Below, in pieces: positions 1-12,300 of a stretch of DNA of 64,000 nucleotides; position 1 is the stretch's first letter; each line of letters opens with the position of its first letter. The DNA lies in NCBI RefSeq assembly GCF_009389715.1, contig NC_052399.1, positions 4,666,938 through 4,730,937 on the forward strand, in the 5' to 3' direction. Source of the stretch: Phoenix dactylifera (lineage: Eukaryota > Streptophyta > Magnoliopsida > Arecales > Arecaceae). Under the pieces are notes generated by a model. The model was not told where the DNA came from and ran no database searches. It worked only from the letters and a program-made list of their open reading frames with translations. The position numbers and the translations under genes are program-made.

Positions 1-3000
1 CCTGTTAAACTGCTAAATTGTTAAGTGTTATTAGGCCTTTATACTGTCCTTCAAAATCTGCTCTGAAAGTTTATTATTGAGCTTCAAGAGTGAAGTTCAC
101 ACCTATATTTGCTTTTGCCTGCTCTTTTTTCTCAATTGCCTGCACAGTCATGAAACTTGAATTTTCCTTTTGTCATCTTAACAATGTGCTTAGGTTTTCT
201 TGTATCATTCATGCCTGAAATCTATGTGTTTTAAAAATGTGGGCTATCAATGTTTAGATACCTTATACCTTTGATTTTCTGTTAATATTAGTTGCCTAAG
301 CATTTTGATATGGAATTCCAGCCCTCCTTTTAGATTTCTAGAGGTCCTTAAATCTCATTGTAGATTTGCTGGGGTTTACTGCATCCTACATGAGACTTTC
401 GCCTCTCTTTATTGACCTTATCCAAATCACTTACCATGTCAATCCGATCATACATGATTGAAGTTGTTCTAAAGATTCTTTTTGAAGGGGTGTAGCCAAT
501 GTCTTTCATATTGTCTAAAAAACCTTGAGAATGAAACTATAAGGGCACCAGCAAATAACCTATATCTAGAAGGTGACCCGTAGGGCTCCTTTTCTCTTTT
601 GTAGTTGTCTGGAAGGTGGAGGTAAGTTTGTTGCCCATCTCCATATTGAGGGTTCATTTGTTGCTCCTAGTGGAGCTGATGCTAGCTCATGGTCCTCGGT
701 TTGAGCTCCTCTCCATAGTTTTGTCCTTGGTGGCTGTGGTTGGAGGAGGTTTGTCTTGGATAGAACAAATGGCCACATCTTTTTGTATGTGAAAAAAATG
801 CCTTAAATCCGTTCTTAGAGTTCGAGAAAAAAGCGCAGGCAAGTCAGCTAGCGAACCAAGGGGCCAAGAAAGGGTAAAAAGCCAGTTCCGTGCCTATAGT
901 CATTCCTCTCTCTGGTAGCAATCCGGTCTCCAGTCGGTGATAGTAAAGGAAGGAAGGCTTGTGCTTCGTCACCTCTTTTTTATTTAAGATGTAGTAGAGT
1001 AGTAGCGCACGCGCTCGCACTTAGAGCAATTACGCGCTTCTCTCGTTATGCAAGCCAGCTTTCTCATAATTAAGTCTCGCTGGATCTTAACCAAAACAGA
1101 TTATTTTCTTGTGGATATTATGATGGAAGCTAGGAAGCCTTAGCAATACTTCTCAGTTATTTCTTGGTAGGAAATGGTCAACGACCTCCCAGGCAAGCTA
1201 GAAAAGGTATCAAAGGGTGCAAGAGAAGTTTCTCATTTTAATTGTTGGAGCTATATGCCTTTTTTTGGTTCTGACAATGAGAGGATAAGTTCAAGGTTTA
1301 GATTAGTGGCCGTTGGGTTGCCAAGTTCTCTGTCTCGACAATTTTCTGGATTTGTTGTCTTGCCTCCCAGTTTAGTGCAGGGAAAATCACTTTTTGTTGT
1401 TCTATCTGAAGCGAGCACGTCACTGGTCCTAGAACTTGACTGGTGACATGTAGGCAAGGACAATAAAAACAAAACAACTTGTTACATGTCCATCACTTTT
1501 CATCTATTTTCGATTGATGGCTTTCGGTGCATGGTGATCAATTTCAACCCTATGAATATAGACTAAAGAGATCCCAAACTCTACAAGTACTTTGCTCTAG
1601 TTTGCTATGGATTCAAAATGACTAGATATATTGCCCCACCTTTCTAACACTAGGTGAGATGATCGTAGATATATTGACATCTATAATCTATTTATGTTAT
1701 TAGTATATAATGTAATTTCTCGCAAAACGCGCTTCAGTCATTAAAGGGGCACGTTCTCATATGAGATTTCGCATTCGCGAAAAGAGAAAACAATGAGTGG
1801 ATGATCTAAGAGGTCATACCTCCGTGGATGGAGGCAAAAAAGTGGGCATAAAAGAAAATTACAATCACACTCTTCTCATGAGTGTAGCACGTGCTGTCGA
1901 TCTAGTCTAGTTTTTATAATGTTAAAAATTAATAGATGATCGTGTACTTTTTGGTAAAAGGAAAGAAATTATATTCTACACTACCTGCACCGATGTGGCC
2001 GTGTACCATGCCAATCATGTTGTCTCCCTTTTGTGGGCTAATCAGCTAGACGAACGCATGATAAATGGGGTCTGTGGTAACAAGATGAGGCCATTGGCAT
2101 GGTGCATGTGGCATGGAGTATAATTTGCTAGTAGAAAGGGCATGTTCCATGCGTATATACATACCGGTTCTGATTTTGGAATTGGTGATCTCTACGGGCC
2201 GAGACTTGTGAGATGTAGATGCCTTCATGTGGACCTGAACAGTCTAGTTTATTTTCATCTGCTTACCTAGGCTATTTTTATCTCAACCAAACATCATTGC
2301 ACCTCACAAGTCCTACCAGCGATTTAAGTTCAATGATACCAAACTATCTGTTAAATTCCATAAATATGTATTATGTAATTGCTAAATTAATGATCTTCTA
2401 AGTTATTGTTTAAAAAAAGGAACGAAACAAAATTAGAAAGTTTTGTATGTATATACTTAAATTAGGGTGGTGTTAGCGTCTCTATGCAGTGTGGAAGATG
2501 ATGGGAGGTGAAACCAAAGTAGAAGACAAATTGGGCAGATGAAGGACGACGCATGAACATGATAATTAATTGCTAAATCAAAGTGATGCAAGCATGCTTC
2601 CTTCTCATATATATTTATATTGGACCATATGAATGTATATAATGTGTATATATGTATGTGTCTGTTTGTGGTTACTAGAATGCGAGAGCTAGCATGTTGG
2701 TACTGGAGCACTAAAGAATACGAGGAACTATATATATCATTTGAACCGTAAAGAAAATTCTAGATTTTGATATTTTAGACCCAAAAAGGAGTAACAATAA
2801 TGGTGGAAGCATCATCACTCATTTCTCAAAATGATGCAAGCCCTAGCTATGTCAAGCATTATGAAAAGCACCTTCGATGATTTGAAATGCGGACACCTTT
2901 CTATATATTAGAATTGACCCATATAGAGTAGGAGACTGTGTGATACTATGCAAAGCCCACTCAATCACACACAAACAATATGTTTTGATTAAATGGATGG

Positions 3001-3303
3001 GAACCAATTTAGCATTTAGGATGCATGACCATGAGTCGTATCTCATCTGATACATAATACAAGATGCCAGAGTATCGCTGTCTGGCATTAATATTTGAAA
3101 TATTAAATATTCAAGGTCGAATGGGAGAGTTCAATGGAAGTTGTGGGCATGCATGTTTCTACTAAACAAACTGTAATACCAAAACCAATAGATTTTGGCA
3201 TCAGATTATGCTCCGAGTCTGAAATTCATGAATTATTCTGCTAGGAATGGTTATTCAATACAGGGATAAAAGATGATATTCAATGTTACAAATGGAGCCT
3301 CGG
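1..3303. other. Intergenic DNA downstream of PG1
   Basis: No gene is supported here. The stretch is AT-rich with many short chance open frames on both strands, none with a recognisable domain or flanking splice signals. Roughly 800-1090 differs in texture from the rest: it is richer in purine runs and GC and is listed separately as a possible organelle insertion. The last few hundred bases before 3303 should contain the 3' UTR of the polygalacturonase gene to the right, but no clear poly(A) signal was fixed. Confidence 0.5.
800..1090. other. Possible mitochondrial-DNA insertion (NUMT)
   Basis: This block (purine-rich stretches, GCGCACGCGCTCGC, GCTAGCGAACCAAGG) has the look of plant mitochondrial intergenic DNA rather than the AT-rich nuclear sequence around it. 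No mitochondrial gene is recognised inside it, so the call rests on composition and general resemblance only. It could equally be a fragment of an old transposon. Confidence 0.25.
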
Positions 3304-6300
3304 CTAGTTGAGGCATTGAATTTGTGGGATGACCTTACCTATTGAATTAACATGGGCATTGTGGCACGAGGATTTTGCTGGATCGTCGCTACCCTCCCAG
3401 TAGAGACTGACATCCTTCATCACAATGCCTTCGCAAGGTATGTCTTTGCTACAAACAAGGCTGATGGCCACCTCTTGCACAGATGACCCATGTAAATCCA
3501 CAAAACGCACATTGCTTACTGCCACGGATGATGACTTTCGCCATGGAATGAAGTAAAATTAGAAGAAAATAATCATCAGAACAGGTACTAGAAAGGCAGT
3601 AATAATCATTGGAAAAAAGTTCTCTTTGGCATTACGTGAAAATTTGCAATTGAACTTGCTGTTTATGAAATCACGATTCTTTAGGATTATCTTTTTTATG
3701 GTTATTAGCCTTTCAGGAGTGTTAATGTATTTTGAAATATTTTTTAAACATATACAAACTAGGCTCTAGTCCAAGCAAAGGCTATTGTGGTTCAGTCCTG
3801 GAAGGTGTTCACCAAGCGTTGTCATAACTTGTTCTTATGTTCAATCTTCCATAATCAAAAAAATAAGTAGGTATAATTTTCTCCTCTAAAATAATATAAG
3901 GATCCAGACAACATTGTTTTAGGGATTCAGTTGAAGCTTATTGTAGTATTGAATGGGGGTTATTTCGGCTTACAATTAAGATAAGCTAATAAACCTTGAA
4001 TGGTATTGTACAACCTGCAAAAGCGTTATATAGTGGCCATGTAAGACCTCAAAAAATTCTTATTAATGAGGAATGCATATTTTTTATTCTTTTGTTCTTA
4101 CCATTTCTTAGTTTAGATATCTGTAAGAAAAAATCCATGCATTTTAATGACTTAGGAGGCTAACCTCAGCAGATCTTTGCCCATCAGGGTTGTAGTATTG
4201 ATCAATGACTATGGGGGTCTTGACTGAAGTGAAGTTAATGTGCGCAAACAAGATTTCCCTCGCGAAGCCCGACCCTCCCTGCGAGCCACCACAATAAATA
4301 AATAAATACATAAATAAACTTACAGAAACTAATGTTGTGTTTGAACTAAGATGGCAATGAAATAAAAACAACCATCATGTGCAGATTTTCATTATCATCT
4401 TGACTAATTCTTCTAAGTCAAACTAGGATCTGATTCAAATGATAGGGGAATTTGGGGTTGGATTCTAATTTTGGCCTCAATATTGCAAGCAGTTTTTAAA
4501 TGTATGGGTACTAGAGAGAGGCAGCATTAGCTCTATTAATGTTTTATTTAGTCATGACTGAGCCCGAGGCTCAACAGTAAATATTGAAGATGTACAGGCA
4601 CCTTGAACATGTCACCGTGGAGCCCTCACGGAATTCGCACTAATTGTTAAAGGCCATTATTTTTGTTAGACATTAACATAATATAAACTTAAATAGTAAT
4701 TATTTATCCTTATCACATAAAATAATGTTCAATAATGAAAAATTAATTTTCTAAATCACTTTTTATTCATAACTTCTTTGCAATTGATATGAAATTAAAA
4801 TCTTTAACCTTAAAATAAATGTTATAAAGATGTGTGTTTGTGTGTGTGTAGAGAGAGAAAGAGAGAGAGAGGTTATGTATTACTGTATCTCTTAATTATT
4901 AGTCAAGTAATTATCACTATTTAGTTAATCATCATTATTATTAAATAATAATTTTTGTAGAAACTGCTATAATACATTTTAACATTCGTTGTTTTAAGCC
5001 ATGCAGTGATATTATGGTGGTTGGCTTTTCTTTTCGCAAACTTTTTTTTTTTATTATTTTTCTTGAAGAGGGAGGGATGCATGACTTCGATTACCTGCCA
5101 CGTCTTGATCCTCACACCCGTCATAGCTTGAAATATATGGCAATGGGCGACAAGAATTTTCTCAACCGTAGATTCCTCACCATCTCTTCCCAGACTTCCA
5201 ATGCTGTGAAGGACACATGATGGATCAATGCAGCGGGTCAGATTTTTAATTGAATATAGAATAATTTGACAAACATAATGATCAACCTCAAAAACCCCCC
5301 AGTCGTAACCAGAGAACTGTTTAAAATTGGTGCGGTGAGCGTGGGGAAGACGAGTTCCTGTTGTCCTGCGGTGGGATTTAAACACCCAAAACAAAGGAGA
5401 AAATAGGGGAATTTGGGCTCCTAATGGAGCTTTGCAAAGTTTTTTTCTTATTCACGGGAAGGAAAATTCAATCGAGCAATGAAGGAGGACGGCGCCCCCC
5501 CTCTACAACTCTTTTATATGGCCCCCAACTATGGCCACGACTCACCCTAATCCCTAATCAAACGAACTCCAAATTAAGTCTAAATTCAGAACTAAAACAA
5601 ACTTAATTTGGAAATCAACTTGAACCAAACAAGGACTCAACTAGACTCAACCAAACCAGAATTCTAAAACAAAAATACTAAATCAAGGCTCTATGCTGGG
5701 TTTCATTATAGTCCTGCATCAGTCCCTTCCACTTGAACACAACTCGTCCTCGAGTTCTCATCTGGGTATAACTGCTCCTCAAGGTTATGGTATTCATAGA
5801 TATCAACGACATTAAAAATCTTTGAAATTTCCATATCATCTGGTAGGTCCACAACGTAAGCATTGTTATTGATCCTTTTCAAAATTCTGTATGGACCGTA
5901 CTTTCTTGGCTTCCATTTGCTGTAAGTTTCCACGAAAAATCTTTCTTTGCACAGGAAAACCATCACCATGTCGCCTTCTTGAAATTCTTTGTGCCTTCGA
6001 TGTCTATCTGCCGTTGATTTGTACTTAGCATTTGTGTCCTCTAGGCGCTTCTTCACCTCCAACTGTATAGCTTGAACCTCTTCTGCCAAATGTTCTGCTG
6101 CCACACTCTTCCCAAAAATTTTCGGTAGGCGCGCCAGATCCAATGCATGCTTTGGTGCCTTTGAATAAACAATGGAGAAAAGCGACCTTCCGGTTCCACT
6201 ATGGACTGCATTGTTGTAAGCAAACTTTGCTTGGGCCAAGGCGTAATCCCAATGTTTCGGGGTGCTCCCACAAATACAACGGATCAAATTACCCAGTGTC

Positions 6301-9300
6301 TGGTTAACCACTTCCATCTGTCCATCAGTCTGAGGATGCGCAGTGCTGCTGAAATTTAATGAAGTGTCAAACATCCTCTATAGAGTAAGCCAGAAGTGAC
6401 TCAAAAATTTGGAATCCCGGTCTGAGGTTATAGATTGTAGTACTCCATGCAAACGAACAATCTCTCGAAAGAACAACCTTGTAATATGGGATGCATATGA
6501 TGTTTTCTTGCAAAGGATGAAATGCGCCATCTTGGAGAACCTGTCCACCACCACGAAGACTGAGTCTACCCCTCTTTGTGTTCAGGGAAGACCCAATACA
6601 AAATCCATCGATAGATCCTCCCAAATAACATTTGGCACAGGTAGAGGCATATATAGTCCAGTGTTTTGCAACTGCCCCTTCGCTATTTGCCAAGTATAGC
6701 ACCTTTGAATAAATTTCCCAACATCTCTTCTTAGCTGCGGCCAATGATACCTTTCCGTGAGACTGGCAATGATCTTGTCCCGACCCATATGCCCACTAAG
6801 ACCGCCACCATGAAGGTCTCTAATCAGCTTCTCCTGCAATGATGATCTGAAAATACATAAGGAATTGCCCCGAAATAGATAGCCATCCTGAATGTTGAAG
6901 TCTCCAGTTGCTTGATGACTTGTACACTTTGCCCATACATCCTTGAAATCCTCATCCTCTGCATACAACTCTTTCAAATATTCAAACTCCACAACCTCTG
7001 CCTGCATGGTAGTCAGTAAAGCATTGCGTCAGCTCAAAGCATCTGCCACCTGATTCTGTTGCCCGGACCGATGCTTCAACACCAAGGAAAATTTCTGCAA
7101 GAAGCTCACCCATCGAACATGCATTCGGTTCAAATTGTTCTAATTATTGATGTACTTCAAGGCTTGATAGTCGCTGTACATAACAAATTCTTTTTGAATA
7201 AGGTAATGCTCCCAATGCTTCAACGCACGGATGATGGCATAGAACTCTAGCTCGTAGGTTGTCCACTTTTGCCGTGTTTTACTAAGTTTTTCACTGAAGT
7301 ACTCCATGGGTCGTCCTTCTTGAGTCAAAACAGCCCCTATGCCGACCACAGAAGCATCACACTCCACTTCAAATAACTTCTCAAAACTCGGTAATGCTAG
7401 TACTGGTGCAGAGGCTAGCTTTTCTTTTATCAATTCAAAACTTGCTTGTTGCTGCTCCCTCCATTGAAATCGGCCCTTCTTCATGCATTCGGTGATGGGA
7501 GCGATGATGGTGCTGAAGTTTTCCGGATGAAACGCCTATAGAACGTCGCTAACCCATGAAAGCTGCGAACTTGGCTAACATTTGTAGGAGGCGGCCACTC
7601 CCGTATTGCCTTTACTTTTTCTTCATCAACATGTATGCTATCAGCCCCAACAACAAATCCCAGGAACACCAAGCGTTTTGTAACAAAATGACACTTCTTA
7701 AGATTAACAAACAACTGATTCTCCCATAAAGCAAGCAAAACTGCTCTCAAGTGCTCCTTATGCTCAATTTTATTGCGACTATAGATCAGAATATCATCAC
7801 AGTAGACGACGACGAACTTTCCAATAAATGATTTTAGTACTTGGTTCATTATTCTAATGAAGGTGCTCGGTGCATTGGATAGGCCAAAAGGCATGACCAT
7901 CTACTTATATAACCCATCCTTCGTCTTGAATGCCGTCTTCCACTCATCATCAGGACGAATCCGGATCTGATGGTAGCCGCTCCGTAGGTCAATTTTGGAG
8001 AAGACTTTGGCTCCTTCTAGCATGTCGAGCATATCATTCAAATGGGGTATGGGAAACCGGTATTTTACTGTTATTCTGTTGATCGTATGGCTGTCCACAC
8101 ACATGCGCAACTCCCATCCTTCTTCAGCGTCAAAATTGCAGGCACTGCGCACGGACTCATGCTCTCCCGGATCAGCCCCTTCTTGATCAAATCTTCAACT
8201 TGTTGCTGCAGAATTTTGCTCTCCTTAGGACTCATGCGGTAATGAGGCAGATTGGGGAGACTTGCACTAGGCACCAAATCAATATGGTGCTGCATATCTC
8301 GCATGGGAGGTAGTCCATTTGGTAATTTTGCAGGGGTGATGTCTTTGAACTCTGTCAGCAATTCTTTGAACTCCTCCGGCACCTGCTGCATGATAGGCAT
8401 CTCCGACCCCTTAACAACCAACACCATAACCTCTTCAGCCCCCTTGAGTTCCGCCATGAACTGCGCACCAGAAACTGCAAGGAAAGACTTCCCCTCCACT
8501 TGAGAAGTTTTAGGGGTAGGATTCTCTTTCATAGGCACCAACAGAATTTTTCTACCCTACCATCGGAACAAGTATGTGTTGTCTCGGCCCCTGAATGTAA
8601 CATCTGTGTCATGCTGCCATGGACGCTCGAGTAGAACATGACATGCATCCATATCCACCACATCGCACACCACTTCATCCTTGTAGTACCTCCCGATGGA
8701 CAATAACACCCTGCATACATTTTCTACTCTCGTTTCAGCACCTTTCTTAATCCATCCAATCTTATAAGGAGACGGGTGCCTTTCTATCTTCAATCCCATC
8801 GCATGAACCAATGCGGAGGAAATAATATTTTCGCTGCTTCCGCCGTCAATAATCATTGCACACAGTTTTGTTGATAGTGCAGTAAGTTTTGAAGATGCTG
8901 TGGCGTTGCAATTTCTCTTCATTCCTTGGGGCAAATAGAATTCGCTGAACTACGAAGAAGGCTGAAACTCCCTGATCCGGCGCCGTCACCTCGACGTCTT
9001 CATCGTCGGTCTGCCCCTCTTCATGCTCCTCCTCCTCATGCGGCACTTCTTCTTCATCCTCAGCTTCGACTACATTGACTGCCCGCCGCTTCGGACACTC
9101 GTTAAACTGATGCCCAACCTCCTGACACCTGTAACATTTTATAGGCATTGGTCTCTAATAGGGGTTGCCACTACCTTTTGGAGCCGCCTGCTGCTTGCTG
9201 AAATTTTCGGCTCCTCTCGATGTGGATATCGGTGGTGGTTGACTCAAGGTGGTCGCCCCTTCAGCAGTCTTCTGCTTCACTATGGTGGAGCGCGAGGACG

Positions 9301-12300
9301 ATGCTCGATTCATGGGCTGAAATTGGTGTGCCTTCCGTGTCGCTTGCGCCTCAAGTTTTAAGGCCAAACTTGTGGCTTCCGACAGGCTCCACACCGGATA
9401 TAAATCCACCTGATCTCGGATGGCCGGCTTCAATCCACCGATGTACCTCGCCACTTGCTGATTTTTCTGTTTCTGACAGGTTGTTGCGGGCGTTAAGACG
9501 GTTGAACTCATCCGTGTACTCGGTCACCATCCTAGGGCCCTGTCTGCAATTTTGATATTGATGGTAGAGCGCCTACTCGTAGTCAAGCGGGAGAAAATGG
9601 CCACGCAGATGTTGCTTCATCTTGCGCTAGGTGGTGATCTGCATCTTTCCTTACCGTAGGCGGTTATGTTGCAGTTGATCCCACCATGCAGATGCTCCAC
9701 CCTTTAATTTATATGCGACCAACTTCACCTTCTTCTGTTCTGGGATTTCCATATAATCAAAAAAAATTTCTACTTCGGCCAACCAGTCCAAAAATCCCTC
9801 AATATGAAGATTACCGTTGAATGCAGGGAGGTCCACCTTTGATCTGAAATTAGGGGAGCCCCTGTCACGAACGTCCCAAGGGAACCTATTTCTCATGGGT
9901 TCCGTATTCCTCCCTCCTGCATGGGCCATGTTCATCCGTGGACATGGCTCCTGTGCTTCGTCAACAACTGCATCTTCATCAGGGGGCCAACCGTCAAAAG
10001 CCATACCTCCACCGTGAGGTCTTCGGTCGAGTCCATCACGCCTGCGGCCCGCATGATCTTGATTCCTCGAGGGACGTTGCCCACAGAATTCGTTGGCCTC
10101 TTCGTGGACGCCGTCTCTAACATGGACTCGCCGACCAAAGGCCGTGCCTCGAACGTGAAGCCTGCGGTCGAATGCCTCAGGCCGATTCGGCCGTGGACGC
10201 AGCCCACCGATGCCGTCGTCAGCCGCTCCTCCGTCGGGAAGGCATCGTTCGAAGGCTCCTCTGGCCCGTTCGCCCATCGAAACCATAATCACCTGGATGC
10301 AGTCGCGGTCCACCAAACGCCTCGTAGACCGCTTCCTCTTCTTCCTCGTCGGACAACTCCGGAAGAACCTGTTGCCGACGCCAGTGGGGTGGATCCCGTG
10401 CCGGTACCGGTGGACCGTGAGGAAGATCCTCAGGGGCCTGCAAACGTTTCCGGTTGTGGTCGATCTGCATGCCTTAGAGCGCTTGTTGGATGTCACGGAC
10501 GACTCCTTCCAAGCCGCGGACAGCCGCCCATAAGGCCGGAATCCCTTGATTGCCATCATCGGGATGAGCGTTGGCCACACTATCATCTGCCATCGAGCTA
10601 GGGGAATCCTCGCTCTGATACCAAATGGTGCGGTGAGCGTAGGGAAGACGAGTTCCTATTGTCCTACGGTGGGACTTAAACACCCAAAACAAAGGAGAAA
10701 ACATGGGAATTTGGGCTCCTAATGGAGCTTTGCAAAGTTTTTTTCTTATTCACGGGAAGGAAAACTCAATCGATCAATGAGGGAGGACGGCGCCCCCCTC
10801 TACAACTCTTTTATATGGCCCCCAACTATGGCCATGACTCACCCTAATCCCTAATCAAACCCTAATCAAACGAACTCCAAATTAAGTCTAAATTCAGAAC
10901 TAAAACAAACTTAATTTGGAAATCAACTTGAACTAAATAAGGACACAACTAGACTCAACCAAATCAGAATTCTAAAACAAAAACACTAAATTAAGGCTCC
11001 ATGCTAGGTCTCATTATGGTCTTGCATCAAAAATAGAATGACTTACTAATTGGAAGTTGACTGTGTCCAGGCTATAGACCTGTCGAGAATCGGATCCAAG
11101 TTTAGACCGGCCGGAGCTATCTTTATCCTTATTGACATTTACAGGCTTGACGTCGCTGAATTTAGTTCAGCTAGTACTGCCTAATGTGGCCCAGCTCGAG
11201 AGGAGTACGGGCATTAAGGTTGGGTGTGGGGTTCGAACCCTTCACCATTGTTAAAAATAAAATTAAAAAAAATACAAGCTTTTTTTTTTTGAAAAAATAG
11301 GAGGGGAGGAAGGAGGGACCAGCCCACCCGCATAGCAGCCCCCACTGGGCCCTCCTTCTACCAGAAAATGTTCGATACAGGTCGCAGGTTTCGCGTGCCT
11401 TCCCCGACCTGTGGGCTCATTCCACTGAGCTCACTGCCTCACGTGTGGGTATGTCATCCCAGCGCCACCTTGGTACAAGTGGAAGGAAAGGATAACCGCC
11501 AGCAAGCCATTGGTCCAAATGGAAGGAAAGCATAACCGCCAGCAAGCCATCTGGGCGTGGAGCATCCGGTCTCCTAATTTAATCGACGTCCGTGTATTTC
11601 GAACTTGGATAACTTGGTCGGAATTATCGCTTCCTCACCAGTAGGCTACCGTCTGGGTTTTTTTTTTTTTTTTTTTTGGGTACAACAAATACAAGCTAGT
11701 TAATGCAATGGAGCTAATCGCTGAATCTTGATTTAGATGGCACAGCCCCTTTGGAAAAAGGCGAAGGGCGGGTTTCGATTCCGAAGAGCATTTAAGTTCT
11801 CTGTTCCAAATAGTATTCAATATTAGTTAATAAGAAATAGTAAGTGAATACCTGATACCATGACCGGGTCCACACATGATGTGAGTGATGTTAACATCTG
11901 AGCTGCCCGGCCCAATCGCTATGCAATCGTCCCCTGAAAAAAAAAATATATATATAAAGAGTTGGCCAATCTAAAGAGCGATATAAAAAGATAGAGAAAG
12001 CGGGAAAAATACAGGCAAATACATAGAAGAGGAGGAACGAGGAGTGCTTAGAGGAGCCCCAAATTAGGCAATGTTGTACGACATTGGAAGCATGGTAAAA
12101 TTTGGAAGTGCATGAAGTTCCCTTCTGTTATTTATGAAATAGAGAAAGAGTTTTAGATAATTTTGTAATTAAGGGCGGACGAGAGGGACAGAAAGTATGG
12201 AGGCCAATCGCAATTATGCACACGACATTGTGAGCGTCGTATCTGGTGGGCTTGATACATGCTTAAAAAGATGTATCATCGGACAATACATACACACCTG

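Larger units (their letters stand above)
5328..11029 (-). mobile_element. Ty3/gypsy LTR retrotransposon inside PG1 intron 7
   Basis: Fossil element of about 5.7 kb on the minus strand, flanked by an AAAAT target duplication. Two LTRs (5328-5721 and 10626-11029) have TG...CA ends. A primer-binding site complementary to initiator-Met tRNA (TGGTATCAGAGC) follows the 5' LTR near 10608-10623, and a polypurine tract (GTGGAAGGGAC) precedes the 3' LTR near 5722-5732. Parts in order on the minus strand: gag with a CCHC knuckle (about 10.6-8.9 kb), aspartic protease with a DGGSSENI core (about 8.9-8.6 kb), reverse transcriptase with YCDD (about 8.2-7.5 kb), RNase H (about 7.5-7.1 kb) and integrase (about 7.0-5.7 kb). 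The order PR-RT-RH-INT defines Ty3/gypsy. No chromodomain was recognised. The coding part is broken in several places. By-eye LTR difference of about 21 in 393 positions suggests roughly 2 million years at 1.3e-8 per site per year, more if the host evolves slowly. Confidence 0.93.
11035..11851. other. Rest of PG1 intron 7, right of the gypsy element
   Basis: Intronic sequence between the gypsy element and exon 7. It holds a possible tRNA-derived SINE (about 11150-11290), a 40 bp tandem repeat (11471-11550) and T-rich runs near 11280 and 11660. No coding exon is supported. Confidence 0.6.

Noticed and set aside
9921-10601. Long plus-strand open frame in the gypsy gag region
   Set aside because: Antisense shadow of the element's gag region; composition-driven.
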